From the NCBI RefSeq assembly GCF_014596475.1, contig NZ_MECJ01000029.1, forward strand, positions 248,001-312,000: 64,000 nt of DNA, in the 5' to 3' direction. The notes under the pieces are model-generated. The model saw only the letters and a list, made by a program, of their open reading frames with translations. It was not told the DNA's origin and ran no database searches. This document shows positions 35,307 to 43,964 of this stretch, piece by piece (the first letter of the stretch is position 1; the number at the start of each line of letters is the position of its first letter). Origin of the DNA: Streptomyces sp. CBMA152. Lineage in GTDB: Bacteria; Actinomycetota; Actinomycetes; Streptomycetales; Streptomycetaceae. The position numbers and the translations under genes were made by a program.

Positions 35307-35324
35307 GTGTGCCGGAACTTGCCA
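35307..35324. promoter_or_regulatory. ACTTGCCA operator between XRE gene and Nudix operon
   Basis: A perfect ACTTGCCA at 35317-35324 with a weak second half-site (4/8) ten bases before. It is exactly 100 bases from the copy at 35217 and lies just after the XRE gene stop, in the likely promoter of the minus-strand operon. Confidence 0.45.
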
Positions 35325-35329
35325 TACGT

Positions 35330-36172
35330 TCACCCGAGAGATTCGATGGCAGCCGTAATGATTTGCCTTGCTGCCGTGCCGTAGACGGCGAGTTCCTTCA
35401 ACTCGGCGAACGTCTGGGCATACATGGCAAGTTCGTGATCCTGTACGACGGTGAGATGCGCGGAGACCAGCTCGACGTTCACGGTGTTGTCGTCGTACAG
35501 GAAGAATCCCTCGACGGGCCAGAGCGTGCGGTCGACGTCCTGCGGAATGATTCCGATGCTCACCGAGGGCAGCGCCATGACACTGAGCAAGTATCCCAAC
35601 TGCCCTGCCAGGACTTCCGCTCCGCCAATGCGGTACCGGAGCGCGCTCTCCTCCAAGAGGATGGCGAACGTGTGCTTCCCGTAGACGATGTTCTGCTTCT
35701 CCACGCGGACCTTCACGGCCGTCGGCACATCGTCCTTGAGGCCGCGGCGGTCGCGGATGGACATCAGAAGGGCTGTGATGTACGACGCCGTCTGCACCGG
35801 GCCAGGGATGAGCCACGGTGAGTAGATGCGAAAGCGCTGGGTGCGTTCCCACAAGGGGAGGACCGACTCCTGGGCCAGCTTGAGCCCGTCGCGTTCCATC
35901 CTTCGCCACTCGACGTACATGCCCTCGATTCCACGAGCCGTCGAGATGAGATCTTCGGCTCTGCCTTCCGCCCCGCAGGCGGAGCACCAAGCGCGAAGGT
36001 CGCGCTCCGAGGGCGCACGGGTGCCGCTCTCGAAGCGCGAAGCCTTCGACTCGTGCCAGCCACAGCGTCTGGCCAGTTCCCGCTTGCTGATTCCGGCCGT
36101 ACCCCGGATCTCAGCCAGACGTTTCCCGAGCGCCTTGCGGGCTTCCTGAACGCTCGAAGAGGGAGAGGTCAT
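35330..36172 (-). CDS. XRE-family regulator with DUF5753 (Scr1-type) C-terminal domain
   Basis: 280 aa. Residues ~10-70 form the helix-turn-helix (ALGKRLAEIRGTAGISKRELARRCGWHESKASRFESG). The remainder is DUF5753 (EWRRMERDGLKLAQES ... YSPWLIPGPVQTASYITALL ... EKQNIVYGKHTFAILLEESALRYRIGG). Such proteins are the regulatory/antitoxin-like half of common Streptomyces loci. The two genes before it (75-aa protein and DUF6879) form the usual triad. It is the best candidate to bind the ACTTGCCA operators around it. Confidence 0.88.
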   Translation of the reverse strand: MTSPSSSVQEARKALGKRLAEIRGTAGISKRELARRCGWHESKASRFESGTRAPSERDLRAWCSACGAEGRAEDLISTARGIEGMYVEWRRMERDGLKLAQESVLPLWERTQRFRIYSPWLIPGPVQTASYITALLMSIRDRRGLKDDVPTAVKVRVEKQNIVYGKHTFAILLEESALRYRIGGAEVLAGQLGYLLSVMALPSVSIGIIPQDVDRTLWPVEGFFLYDDNTVNVELVSAHLTVVQDHELAMYAQTFAELKELAVYGTAARQIITAAIESLG

Positions 36173-36199
36173 GTCGTCGCGACAGCGTTGTTCGAACCG

Positions 36200-36712
36200 T
36201 CAGGACAACTCGAACTCTGCGTGTGGCGTTGCCCGTTGCCACACGGCCGCGAAGGCGGCCTCGCAGAGCTTCGCCACCTCTGGGGCTTCCGTGAGTTCCA
36301 TCTCCATGTTCTCGCCCTCGCCGTCAAAATGATTCAGGAGGACGAGGCTGGAGTCGAACAGCCAGAAGTCATTGCCGGGGAGCGTGATGTCCGTTGCTCG
36401 GCGGCGCGAAAGCCAGCGGACGTCTTCCCCCGCGGCGATGTTCAGCCCGTCCGTGACGGCGTGCTCAAAGCGGATGTACTCGCTGACGGGCGTCGACACT
36501 ATGCGTGCCCTGCGGACCTCGACGCCTCGGGAGGCCGCTTCCGTGACGATCGCGTGCCAGTCCGCCCAGCGCTCGGCTGGGTCGAGGGTCTTGCCGGCCT
36601 TCCAGTCGATGAAGGCCGGGTCCGACTTCATGTAGGCATCGCGCATCTCCAGATGGACGGCTGTCCTACGGCAGTCGCGAAACAGATCCTCAAACGTCGG
36701 GACCTTCTTCAC
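36200..36712 (-). CDS. DUF6879 family protein
   Basis: 170 aa. GTG at 36712. FEDLFRDCRRTAVHLEMRDAYM ... VRRARIVSTPVSEYIRFEHAVT ... WLSRRRATDITLPGNDFWLFDSSLVLLNHF is the DUF6879 pattern, always found with an XRE-DUF5753 gene in Streptomyces. Its biochemical role is unknown. It overlaps the upstream 75-aa gene by 23 bases and is followed by the regulator after 27 bases, so the three genes form one operon. Confidence 0.82.
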   Translation of the reverse strand: MKKVPTFEDLFRDCRRTAVHLEMRDAYMKSDPAFIDWKAGKTLDPAERWADWHAIVTEAASRGVEVRRARIVSTPVSEYIRFEHAVTDGLNIAAGEDVRWLSRRRATDITLPGNDFWLFDSSLVLLNHFDGEGENMEMELTEAPEVAKLCEAAFAAVWQRATPHAEFELS

Positions 36713-36917
36713 CCGTCACCTCCAAGAAGAACTGCACCATGGTTCGGGGGATCTCCACCACCGACTCATGACTGGGGAGGTCCATCTGGTCGAGGCGCTC
36801 CTTGTCGAGGACGGTGACACCCTGGACGAGATACTTGTTCGTCACATCGTCCAGGTAGATCGTGGGGGAACCCCCACTGGGGCTGTCGGGGTCCTTACCC
36901 AGTTTGATCAGGGCCAT
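36690..36917 (-). CDS. 75-aa leading protein of the DUF6879-XRE triad
   Basis: 75 aa from ATG 36917 (MALIKLGKDPDSPSGGSPTI); the frame is open to 36941. A small soluble protein with YLDDVTNKYLVQGVTVLD near the middle. Its place first in the triad, with a 23-base overlap into the DUF6879 gene, is conserved in streptomycetes as far as I know. It may be an antitoxin or a toxin-like partner; the sequence does not decide. Confidence 0.65.
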   Translation of the reverse strand: MALIKLGKDPDSPSGGSPTIYLDDVTNKYLVQGVTVLDKERLDQMDLPSHESVVEIPRTMVQFFLEVTGEEGPDV

Positions 36918-36947
36918 GATGTCCACCTCCGCTGAAGGCAACGATCG

Positions 36948-37006
36948 ATGTGCCAGATCTTGCCCCTAGCTCCGGCCCAGGACGAGAAACTTGCCAGAAC
37001 TTGCCA
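36948..37006. promoter_or_regulatory. Cluster of four ACTTGCCA half-sites in the triad promoter
   Basis: Perfect copies at 36989-36996 and 36999-37006 are ten bases apart, one helical turn. A second pair at 36948-36955 and 36958-36965 matches 6/8 in each half. They cover the region upstream of the triad start at 36917. The pattern fits cooperative binding by a dimeric repressor, probably the XRE protein at 35330. Confidence 0.6.
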
Positions 37007-37083
37007 GCTGGGTGGTGCTGATGGGGAGCAGGCTGGCGTGGATCCGCTCTCTGGCGGCCGGATTGGCACGAGTGCGGTCCTGA

Positions 37084-38766
37084 TCAGCGCCGCCATGCGG
37101 GCGGCGGCTGCGGCGGAGTCAGTGTCGAAGCGGGCGCGGAGACAGCGGGGCGCTGTGTGGTGCTACGGGCCTGTGCCGCACGTGCGCGGGTGCTGGGCGC
37201 CGGCCTTGAGCTGAGGAGTTCCATGCGCCAGATCAGGACTTGTGCGGGGCGGCGGGCGTCGGCCAAGGCACGCTGGTCGACGGCCTGCTGGAGGATCTGC
37301 TTCGGATCGTGGCCTGTCTTCTCGGCGTCCGCGAGCAGGGCAGTGAGTGCGTCGAAGGCCGGGTCCTCCAGAACCTGTTCCGCGTGATCGGGCACTGTCT
37401 GCCGGATGAGGAGGATGTGCCGCTCCACCACCTGCTGGGGAGGTCGGCGCTGGGCGCGTACGGCCAGCGGTGCGGCTGCTGTCTGCTCGTAGGCGCCTTG
37501 GAGGTGGAGCAGGGTCTGGTGAGCGGCGGCCACCTGCTGGTCGTGGCGGCGGAGCTGGTGCCATCGGGCGGCGGCGATGACGACGAGGATCGCAGCGTCC
37601 AGGAACATCGCCAGCAAGGCACCGTCCTTGGGAGCGGGCTCGCGGACCATGGCGCGCACGGCGCCGCGCAGGGCGCGGGCGTGCTGATGCTCCGCCTGGA
37701 TACGGGAGCGGGTGGCTCGCTCGAATGCCTCGGCGGCCTGAAGGAGTTGGGGGCGTACAAGCGGGGGTGCGAGGAGGGGCAGGGCGTCGAGCGCTTCACC
37801 GAAGGCTGCGAGGTGGGCCTGGGCGGCTGCGTCGTCGCCATAGCCGAGGTGGTGGGGGATGCGCTCGGTGGCGGCGGTGGCCTGGTGCCAAGGGTTGGTC
37901 CTGCGCGGGCCTGGCTGCTGTTCGGTGGCGTCGAGGCGCTTTCGGATCTCGGGAAGGGACAGGTCCGGGGAGAGCTTGGAGCCGGAGTACCAGATGGGCT
38001 CCTGCTTGCCGTTGGTGTCGCCCGGGAGGGCGACCGTGTAGCCGCGCACGTCCCCGGAGGGGAAGTGCTTGACGTCGACCAGGATGCCGTCGGTGTGCTG
38101 CAGCAGGCTGATGAACTCCTCGGTGCTGGTTGCGGCGGCCACGGCGGTACGCACCGTGGTGCGCAGTCGTTCGCGGGCGGCGCGGGCCTGACCGGCGCGC
38201 TTGGCCTTCTCCTGCTCGGCGCGGGTGGGCCGTTTGGCGGCGGTGCGGTCCCCGCGTACGACCTGGTGGAGGCCGTATTCCTTCTCGATGGCGGAGAGTT
38301 CGCGGTCGGCGGTGAGGTAGTCGTTCCAGTGGCGCGCTGTGCGCAGATCGGCGCGGACCTTGGTGGCGGCGATGTGGATGTGGTCGGGTGCGTGGCGTAC
38401 GGCGACCCAGCGGCAGCCGTCCGGGTCACCTTCCGGAGCGATGCCGGTGGCGGCGACGACGCGGCGGGCGATGTCGGCCCACTCCTCGTCGCTGAGGATG
38501 CGGTCGCTCTCGGAGGCCCGGATCGAGCAGTGCCACACGTGCTTTTCGGGGGCACGGCCGAGCCGCTCGGCCTGCTTGACGTGCAGGTCGAGGTCAGCGA
38601 CGAGAGCCCTCTTGGCGGCGTCGAAGTCATCGACGCGGCCGGGGTCAGGGGCGAAGCCATCCCAGGAGGCGACCAGGTGCGGGTCGGTGTGGCCCTTCTT
38701 CTTCGTGTCGTACAGGTAGCGGATCAAGTCGGCGGTGTTCTGGCCGCCGGTAATCTTCGCGATCAT
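37084..38766 (-). CDS. MOBP-like relaxase/mobilization nuclease
   Basis: 560 aa. MIAKITGGQNTADLIRYLYDTKK opens the relaxase domain; the metal-binding histidine motif is RHAPDHIHIAATKVR near residue 130, and WHCSIRA holds an earlier conserved His. It would nick the element at oriT and lead the strand to a recipient. The C-terminal half is helical with one hydrophobic stretch (LAMFLDAAILVVIAAA) and a Pro-rich end. ATG overlaps the mobC stop by four bases. No coupling-protein gene is nearby, so transfer needs a helper. Confidence 0.87.
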   Translation of the reverse strand: MIAKITGGQNTADLIRYLYDTKKKGHTDPHLVASWDGFAPDPGRVDDFDAAKRALVADLDLHVKQAERLGRAPEKHVWHCSIRASESDRILSDEEWADIARRVVAATGIAPEGDPDGCRWVAVRHAPDHIHIAATKVRADLRTARHWNDYLTADRELSAIEKEYGLHQVVRGDRTAAKRPTRAEQEKAKRAGQARAARERLRTTVRTAVAAATSTEEFISLLQHTDGILVDVKHFPSGDVRGYTVALPGDTNGKQEPIWYSGSKLSPDLSLPEIRKRLDATEQQPGPRRTNPWHQATAATERIPHHLGYGDDAAAQAHLAAFGEALDALPLLAPPLVRPQLLQAAEAFERATRSRIQAEHQHARALRGAVRAMVREPAPKDGALLAMFLDAAILVVIAAARWHQLRRHDQQVAAAHQTLLHLQGAYEQTAAAPLAVRAQRRPPQQVVERHILLIRQTVPDHAEQVLEDPAFDALTALLADAEKTGHDPKQILQQAVDQRALADARRPAQVLIWRMELLSSRPAPSTRARAAQARSTTQRPAVSAPASTLTPPQPPPAWRR

Positions 38767-39425
38767 CGGGCCGCCTTGTGGCTGACGGACTGGTTCGCGG
38801 CTGCCGCGATGTGGCGCACAGCCTCACCGACCGCATCCAGGGTCCGGTCGGTCTGGGTCAGGACAGCGGTGTCCCCAGGGTGTGGATGGCCGCCGGAGTT
38901 GAGCTTCTTGGCGATCTGGTTGACGTTGTGGCCGATGGCGGCCACCTGCTGGCGCAGGGCGTTGAGTTCGTCGATGTAGTCGTCCAACTGGGTGCGCTGG
39001 CCGGGCACGGTGAGGTCGCCGTGGACGTGGGCCAGGGTGACGACGGCGACGTAGTGGGCGCCGCTGACGTTCAGCGACCTGGCCTTGGCGAGGATGGCGG
39101 CCTTCTCCCCGACGCTGTAGCGGGCATCGACCCGCTTTTTGCGCTGGCCGTTGGGGTCGGGCTTGCGGCGGCGGGCTACGCGCTGCAGGGCGGCTGCTTC
39201 GGCGGCGCGTGGCAGCGGCACGGCAGCGGCGGGATCGTCGGCGGCGGGCTGTTCCCCCTCGGGCACCCCCTGGTGCCCGAGTGCCTCCGCCACCCCCGGG
39301 GCGGAGGGAACCCCGCTGGGGCCGTCCTTGGACGGTCCAGCGGGATACCTTGCTCCGCCTGGGGCAGGGGTGGTTTGGACCGTGTCCTGGTAGTGGTCGA
39401 GGTTATCGGGGTGTGAGTCGTGCAT
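38763..39425 (-). CDS. mobC: MobC-like relaxosome accessory protein
   Basis: 220 aa from ATG 39425 (MHDSHPDNLDHYQ). The C-terminal half (KKRVDARYSVGEKAAILAKARSLNVSGAHYVAVVTLAHV ... YIDELNALRQQVAAIGHNVNQIAKKLNSGG) is the MobC/ribbon-helix-helix mobilization family, which opens DNA at oriT and recruits the relaxase. The N-terminal ~90 residues are Pro/Ala-rich and poorly conserved. It overlaps the relaxase start (ATGA). Confidence 0.83.
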   Translation of the reverse strand: MHDSHPDNLDHYQDTVQTTPAPGGARYPAGPSKDGPSGVPSAPGVAEALGHQGVPEGEQPAADDPAAAVPLPRAAEAAALQRVARRRKPDPNGQRKKRVDARYSVGEKAAILAKARSLNVSGAHYVAVVTLAHVHGDLTVPGQRTQLDDYIDELNALRQQVAAIGHNVNQIAKKLNSGGHPHPGDTAVLTQTDRTLDAVGEAVRHIAAAANQSVSHKAAR

Positions 39426-39543
39426 GGGGTGTAGGTCCTTGTGGGGGAGACGTATCGGCAGCAGATCTGGCTGAGGGTGAGCCAAGCGGAGGCGCAGCGG
39501 GCCGGGCCGTGACCGGTGTGGTCGTGCGGGTGGAAGAGCTGTG

Positions 39544-39614
39544 GACTAGCTGGAGTTGCTAGTCGGCAGGTCTTGGTTCGGGCGGTGCGCGACTGACCGG
39601 ATATGCGGTCAGTC
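39544..39614. other. Candidate oriT: two inverted repeats upstream of mobC
   Basis: GACTAGC-N7-GCTAGTC at 39544-39564 and GACTGACCG-N6-CGGTCAGTC at 39591-39614 (9-bp perfect arms). They lie between the mobC start (39425) and the stop of the next upstream gene (39609), the usual position of oriT for MobC/relaxase pairs. The nic site is not identified. Confidence 0.45.
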
Positions 39615-40904
39615 CGTGCGGGCGCCGGTCTCGGCGCCTTGCTCGGCGGCCAGAAGTGCCTTGAGTTCGGTGAGCCGGTCCTCCGCGATGGTGAGTCCGG
39701 CCTCGTCGCGGATGGCGTTGCGCAGGACGGCGCGGGTGTTCTTTCCGTGCAGTTTGATGGCCTTGCGGCCGATGGCGAGCAGTTCGGCCATCTCGGCGCC
39801 GGGAGGGCGGCCGAAGCGTTGCGTCATGGGACCGGCTTCCTCGGTCGATGGCTCCGTGCTCGTAGGGGTGGAGGTCGTTTCGTGCAGGGGGAGTGGGGGC
39901 TGCACGGATGGTGGCGGCAGGGCGCCGGGCTGATGGTCAGGGTCAGGGTGTTTCTTGGCTTCCTTGCGTTCTGCAGAGCCTCTGACACCCGATTGGCTAG
40001 GTGGGAGCGTCGGTGCGATGGGTGACGCGAGGTCCCCGGCGGAGGTGGAGTCGGTCCAGGGCGAGGGCAGTTCGATGGTTGCCAGTGCTGTCGCGTGGCG
40101 GCGGGCCGCGAGCTGGTGGAGCAGGACTTGCCGCTGGTGGGAGTCGGTGCCCACCGAGGCTCGGGCGATGGCCTTGGACAGGTGTCGTGCTACGTAGTGG
40201 CGGCGCCAGCCGTTGTGCCAGTTCGGGGTGGACTCGGCGAGGTATGCGGCCCGGTCGACTGCCTTGTGGGTGGCGCGGTCGCGGGTGATCTGTGCGGCGT
40301 CCCGGTCGCGTTCGGCGATGCCAAGGCAGGAGAGCAGGCGCTCGCGCATCTCCCAGCCGACCCTTGCCAGGAAGCTGTTGGAGGCGGCGTCGGGCTTGCG
40401 GAGGCGTAGTTCGATGCCCATGGCCTGGTGCCAGAGCAGTGCGGCCATGACCGGGCCTACGAAGGCTCGTACCGTGCCGCCCACCGGGCCGGACTCGGCG
40501 TAGGCGGGGATCACTTGGACGGTGGTGATCACCCAGGTCATGGCGCCGGGCAGACCAGGCGTCTGCTTGGGGCCGTTGAGGTTCTGCCGGGCGAGCAGGG
40601 CCGTGGCGAACAGGGCGAGTTCGGCGGCGGCGAACATCGCGGTGCGCTCGGTGGTCCCGCTCATGTTCAGGTAGTCGGCGGCGAACCGCCAGCTGGTGTC
40701 GGCGCTGTAGGCGGTGCAGCCGATCGCTGCTAGGGCGGCGACCTTGACCGCAGGTGTTCCGGGCTGCTGGTCATCAGTGTTTCGGCGGGTGCGTCGCCGT
40801 ATCCGCAGGCTGTCGAGTAGTCCTGCGCATGCGAGGACGAGGGCGGCGGCGGTGAGGTAGGGGGTGTTCCAGTGCCCGAGTGCGGGCATGGCGAGTTGCG
40901 TCAT
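39609..40904 (-). CDS. Membrane protein of plasmid spread/transfer type
   Basis: 431 aa. The first ~170 residues contain four or five hydrophobic spans (LTAAALVLACAGLLDSL, VAALAAIGCTAYSA, AAELALFATALLA, MTWVITTVQVIPAYA, AFVGPVMAALLWHQAMG), similar in layout to spread-type membrane proteins (SpdA/DUF2637-like) of Streptomyces plasmids. A soluble, Pro/Ser-rich region follows, then a helical end (MAELLAIGRKAIKLHGKNTRAVLRNAI) that may bind DNA. It is upstream of mobC in the same direction. Family placement is by layout, not by a strong motif. Confidence 0.65.
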   Translation of the reverse strand: MTQLAMPALGHWNTPYLTAAALVLACAGLLDSLRIRRRTRRNTDDQQPGTPAVKVAALAAIGCTAYSADTSWRFAADYLNMSGTTERTAMFAAAELALFATALLARQNLNGPKQTPGLPGAMTWVITTVQVIPAYAESGPVGGTVRAFVGPVMAALLWHQAMGIELRLRKPDAASNSFLARVGWEMRERLLSCLGIAERDRDAAQITRDRATHKAVDRAAYLAESTPNWHNGWRRHYVARHLSKAIARASVGTDSHQRQVLLHQLAARRHATALATIELPSPWTDSTSAGDLASPIAPTLPPSQSGVRGSAERKEAKKHPDPDHQPGALPPPSVQPPLPLHETTSTPTSTEPSTEEAGPMTQRFGRPPGAEMAELLAIGRKAIKLHGKNTRAVLRNAIRDEAGLTIAEDRLTELKALLAAEQGAETGARTD

Positions 40905-41009
40905 GCAGGGGTCTCCAGTGGGGCCCGCCGCGCCGTGTGGGCAGTACAGCGGCGCGTGCGGGTGAGGGTGATGAAGGTGCAGGTGGGGGTGGCGCCGCAG
41001 GGCCTGTTA

Positions 41010-41702
41010 TTACGCGGCGGGGTGTCGTCTGCGGTCTCGGCCGGTGAGGATGACGCGGGTGGTCATCTCGGCGAGGCGGGAGGCGACGCGGTCGCCGACT
41101 GCGTCGCGCAGGGCGTCGGTCGGCAGGTTGGTGGTGATGAGGGTGGGGAGCATGTCGTTGTAGCGGCGGTTGATCAGCCGGTACGTCAGCTCCTCGGTCC
41201 ACTCCGACTGCTTGGCCGCGCCGAGGTCGTCCAGGATCAGCAGCGGGCAGCGGGCGAGTGTCACCAGGTCCCGTTCGGGGTCGTGGCCGGGGCGGGGGCG
41301 CAGGCGGGCGTACAGGTCGGGGGTGGTGACGGCCTCCCAGCGCAGCCGGACCCCGGCGCCGAGCAGTGAGCGGATGGCACCGTATGCCTGGTAGGTCTTG
41401 CCGGTGCCGGTGGGGCCGGCGATCAGCAGCGACGGGCCGATCGCGATGCCCCGGGTCCCGCTCGGACCGGGCCGCCCGGCGAGGGCGACCTCCTCGGCCC
41501 AGGTGGTGACCTGCGGGTGGTCGGCGAGGGCGTGGCGGTAGCGGGGCGGGATGCGGGCATCGGCCAGCTCCAGCGCGGCCACTGCCCCCGAGGCGGGTTC
41601 CGGGGGAGGGTCGGTCGGGTCGACGCCCCGGTTGGCGAGGATGGCGGCGCACCGGTCCGCCAGCGTGCCGACGCGCTCCGGGGTGCGGAGAGCGGTGGTC
41701 AC
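41010..41702 (-). CDS. DnaC/IstB-like AAA+ ATPase, replication helper
   Basis: 230 aa. GTG at 41702 overlaps the stop of the replication-initiator gene (GTGA). Walker A LLIAGPTGTGKTYQAYG and Walker B CPLLILDDLGAAKQSEW are those of DnaC/DnaI helicase loaders, with the sensor stretch LITTNLPTDALRDAVGDRVASRL. It probably loads the replicative helicase at the element origin. The adjacent initiator-like gene supports this. Confidence 0.85.
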   Translation of the reverse strand: MTTALRTPERVGTLADRCAAILANRGVDPTDPPPEPASGAVAALELADARIPPRYRHALADHPQVTTWAEEVALAGRPGPSGTRGIAIGPSLLIAGPTGTGKTYQAYGAIRSLLGAGVRLRWEAVTTPDLYARLRPRPGHDPERDLVTLARCPLLILDDLGAAKQSEWTEELTYRLINRRYNDMLPTLITTNLPTDALRDAVGDRVASRLAEMTTRVILTGRDRRRHPAA

Positions 41703-42631
41703 AGGTCGCCCCCGTACGCGGCCTCGACGTCGGCGGGGTTCGTCCACGGCCTGCGGGTAGCGGTACCGGCGGTGACGCGTGGGGTGTTCATGGCCTCGTT
41801 GACCAGACTCGGCAGCAGACTGACGTGCAGGCCCTTGGCGCGCATGCGGTCCATCCCGGCGCGGATGTGGTCGGGGGCGATGCCCTCGCCGAGCAGCTTG
41901 CCGACTTCCCTGCCGAGTCGGCCGAGTACGTCACTGGGCGGGCGGTGTTCGCAGGAGGCGACGTACTCGCCGACCAGGTCCTTGGCCGAGACCGAGTCCG
42001 AGACTGTGTCGGGGGCGGGGGCGCTTGCGCTCCCCACCGGAGGTGATCCTAGATCCAGGATCCTAGGTCCTAGATCCGGACGGTGAGGGCTCACTGAGTC
42101 CTCCGTGAGTCCTCCCTGAGTCGTCCGTGATGTCTCACGGAAATCGTCCTGACCTGCGGATTCTGCGTTCCTCACGGTGAGCTCCGGCAGAGTGCGCGCG
42201 TCCTCGGCGAGGGCTCCGTGAGGGCTCACGGAAGCCGTCGTGAGTTCTCCGTGACGGCTCCCGGCAGGCTGCGTGGGCTGTCCGCCCTCGTGGCGTGGGC
42301 AGGCCGGGCAGCGGCTGCCGCTGGGCCGGTTGATCTTCTGGTGCTTGGCCCAGGTGACGATGTGCAGGTACCGCTTGCCGTCCTCGCCCTCGTACCGGCA
42401 GATCAGACCGGCGGTGTGGAGTTGGTTGAGATCGTCCTCGACCTCCAGCGGGCCGTGCTCGGGGCGCAGGGACCACAGGGCGCCGGCGATGACGGCGCCC
42501 TGGTCGCGGAAGCGCCCGTGGTCGTCGGCCTGGGTGAGCAGACCGAAGAAGGTCCGCTCGGCAGTCACGCTGACCGAGGCGAGCGACTCGGAGGTGAACG
42601 CCTCGGGCTTGATGGTGCGGATCCGTGCCAT
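41699..42631 (-). CDS. Replisome-organizer-like initiator protein
   Basis: 310 aa. It begins MARIRTIKPEAFTSESLASV, then RTFFGLLTQADDHGRFRDQG and YLHIVTWAKHQKINRPSGSRCP, the pattern of phage/element replication proteins with a winged-helix N-terminus. The middle is Ser/Thr/Pro-rich with repeated TVSVSPHG-like stretches. The C-terminal part (YVASCEHRPPSDVLGRLGREVGKLL) looks like the helicase-loader binding end. It is followed by the DnaC-like gene, the usual initiator-loader pair. Confidence 0.75.
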   Translation of the reverse strand: MARIRTIKPEAFTSESLASVSVTAERTFFGLLTQADDHGRFRDQGAVIAGALWSLRPEHGPLEVEDDLNQLHTAGLICRYEGEDGKRYLHIVTWAKHQKINRPSGSRCPACPRHEGGQPTQPAGSRHGELTTASVSPHGALAEDARTLPELTVRNAESAGQDDFRETSRTTQGGLTEDSVSPHRPDLGPRILDLGSPPVGSASAPAPDTVSDSVSAKDLVGEYVASCEHRPPSDVLGRLGREVGKLLGEGIAPDHIRAGMDRMRAKGLHVSLLPSLVNEAMNTPRVTAGTATRRPWTNPADVEAAYGGDL

Positions 42632-43287
42632 GCCTATCGCCCCGCCTTCGTGGAGAAGGCCGGGGATGCGGCGGTGGTGCTGGTGGATGGGGGTGCGAGT
42701 AGTGCCGTGAAGGCCCTACTGTGGGGCATAGAGGTTCCTCCCACGGTGGCGTGCGATCGCCACCGCTCAGTCGTTCAGACGCGGGTGATTCGGTAGGGGA
42801 CTCGTTGGCCCCGGCGTTGGCGCGCCGGGGTTTTTTTCTTGCCTCGGGGCCCGGGGGCTCCGAGGGCATGGCCAATAAAGCCACACCCACCCGGAACAAG
42901 TCCAGCATTGCGCCGGGAAAGCAAACAGCTGTCGGCGAACGCGTCCTGCGCCGGGAATTAAAACGTTAGCCCTCGATCGCCGGTTGACGAAATAGTTCCG
43001 AGAAAAGGCGGGGGCGAAACGGACAACTCGTGGCACTTCGCCATCCAGTCGTGTCGAGTCTTCTCGATGGTGGGGCAGGTGCCCTGAGCAGGGAAGGTGC
43101 TTCGGGCTGACGGCCATCTTCCTCGGCCGAGGTGACCTGACGGGTCGTTATTTCGCTAACCGGGGATCGTCGTCTATGTTTCGCTCTGCACGCTGGGGTG
43201 ACGCAGGGGTCCTGACAACAAAGCGGCGCAACATAGCAGCGAAAACGGTATTTCCAAAAAAGCGTTTTCCAAGCTACAAATTGACCT
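42632..43287. other. 656-base intergenic region, candidate element origin/control region
   Basis: No convincing gene. It holds an inverted repeat GGTGGCG-N6-CGCCACC (42745-42764) and a plus-strand terminator (42809-42837) pointing away from rep. An AT-richer stretch (43215-43285) precedes the small XRE gene. Its position between replication and repressor/excision genes suits a replication origin or the repressor-controlled promoters, but no iterons were seen. Confidence 0.4.
42809..42837 (+). terminator. Rho-independent terminator on the plus strand
   Basis: CCCCGGCG, 6-base loop, CGCCGGGG, then seven T. A classical terminator, rare in this GC-rich DNA. No plus-strand gene ends here, so it may end an RNA antisense to the rep leader. 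Confidence 0.8.
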
Positions 43288-43539
43288 ATGCCTAGACGCC
43301 CCACCCCCGTGGGTCCCGCCGGAGAGCGGACCGCCCGAGCCATCGAGCGCGCCCGCACTGCCCGCGGTCTCGCCCAGCGCCAGTTGGCCGCCCGCGTGAC
43401 CGTGTTCGGTCGCCCGATGACCGTCACGATGCTGTCCCGCATCGAACGCCGTCGGCGACGCTGCGACGTCGACGACCTCGTCGCCATCGCTGCCGCCCTG
43501 GACGTCTGTCCGCTCGACCTCATCCACGAGGCTCCGTAG
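43288..43539 (+). CDS. Small XRE-type DNA-binding protein
   Basis: 83 aa. ERTARAIERARTARGLAQRQLAARVTVFGRPMTVTMLSRIERRRR ... VDDLVAIAAALDVCPLDLI is a complete single-domain helix-turn-helix. It is divergent from rep and precedes excisionase and integrase, the usual place for the element repressor. Its operators are not identified. The start ATG at 43288 has no strong Shine-Dalgarno, suggesting a leaderless or short-leader message. Confidence 0.75.
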   Translation: MPRRPTPVGPAGERTARAIERARTARGLAQRQLAARVTVFGRPMTVTMLSRIERRRRRCDVDDLVAIAAALDVCPLDLIHEAP

Positions 43540-43751
43540 CGACCTAGCTGCCGGCCCGCGCCCGGGTGCGCCAACGCCCGCAAGCCGCAGCCACCTTCAT
43601 CCCGCCCGCGTCTGAACGACCATCACCAACGGCACACCCGCGGAATCGCACCGCCGTGCCAGACGAGGAACCTCCTTGCGCCGAACCGCAATGCCCCCCG
43701 CCCTCCCGCACCACCCCCACCTCCTCACCATCGCGAAGGAGGTGATCCTGC

Positions 43752-43964
43752 ATGGCTGACCGCCTCCTCTCCGTCCTCGAGGCAGCCGACCGCCTCGGCG
43801 TCGGCGAGCGTTTCATCCGGCGCCTCGTCTCCGAACGCCGCATCCGGTACGTCAAGGTCGGCAAGCATGTCCGCATCGCCGACAGCGTCCTGGCCGCGTA
43901 CGTCGAGGAGCGGACGGTCGAACCGGTCCGTACCCGGCGCTCCCGCTATGGGATGGCGGCCTGA
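43752..43964 (+). CDS. xis: Excisionase (MerR-like winged helix)
   Basis: 70 aa. GCGAAGGAGGTGATC precedes the ATG at 43752. LLSVLEAADRLGVGERFIRRLVSERRIRYVKVGKHVRIADSVLAAYVEE is the HTH_17 fold of actinomycete excisionases, which bend DNA at att sites and favour excision. Its TGA overlaps the integrase ATG (TGATG), so the two are made together. Confidence 0.87.
   Translation: MADRLLSVLEAADRLGVGERFIRRLVSERRIRYVKVGKHVRIADSVLAAYVEERTVEPVRTRRSRYGMAA

Noticed and set aside
37240..38979. A 579-codon plus-strand frame opposite the relaxase
   Set aside because: Gly/Val/Glu-rich shadow; the relaxase on the other strand has the HxH motif and coupled mobC.
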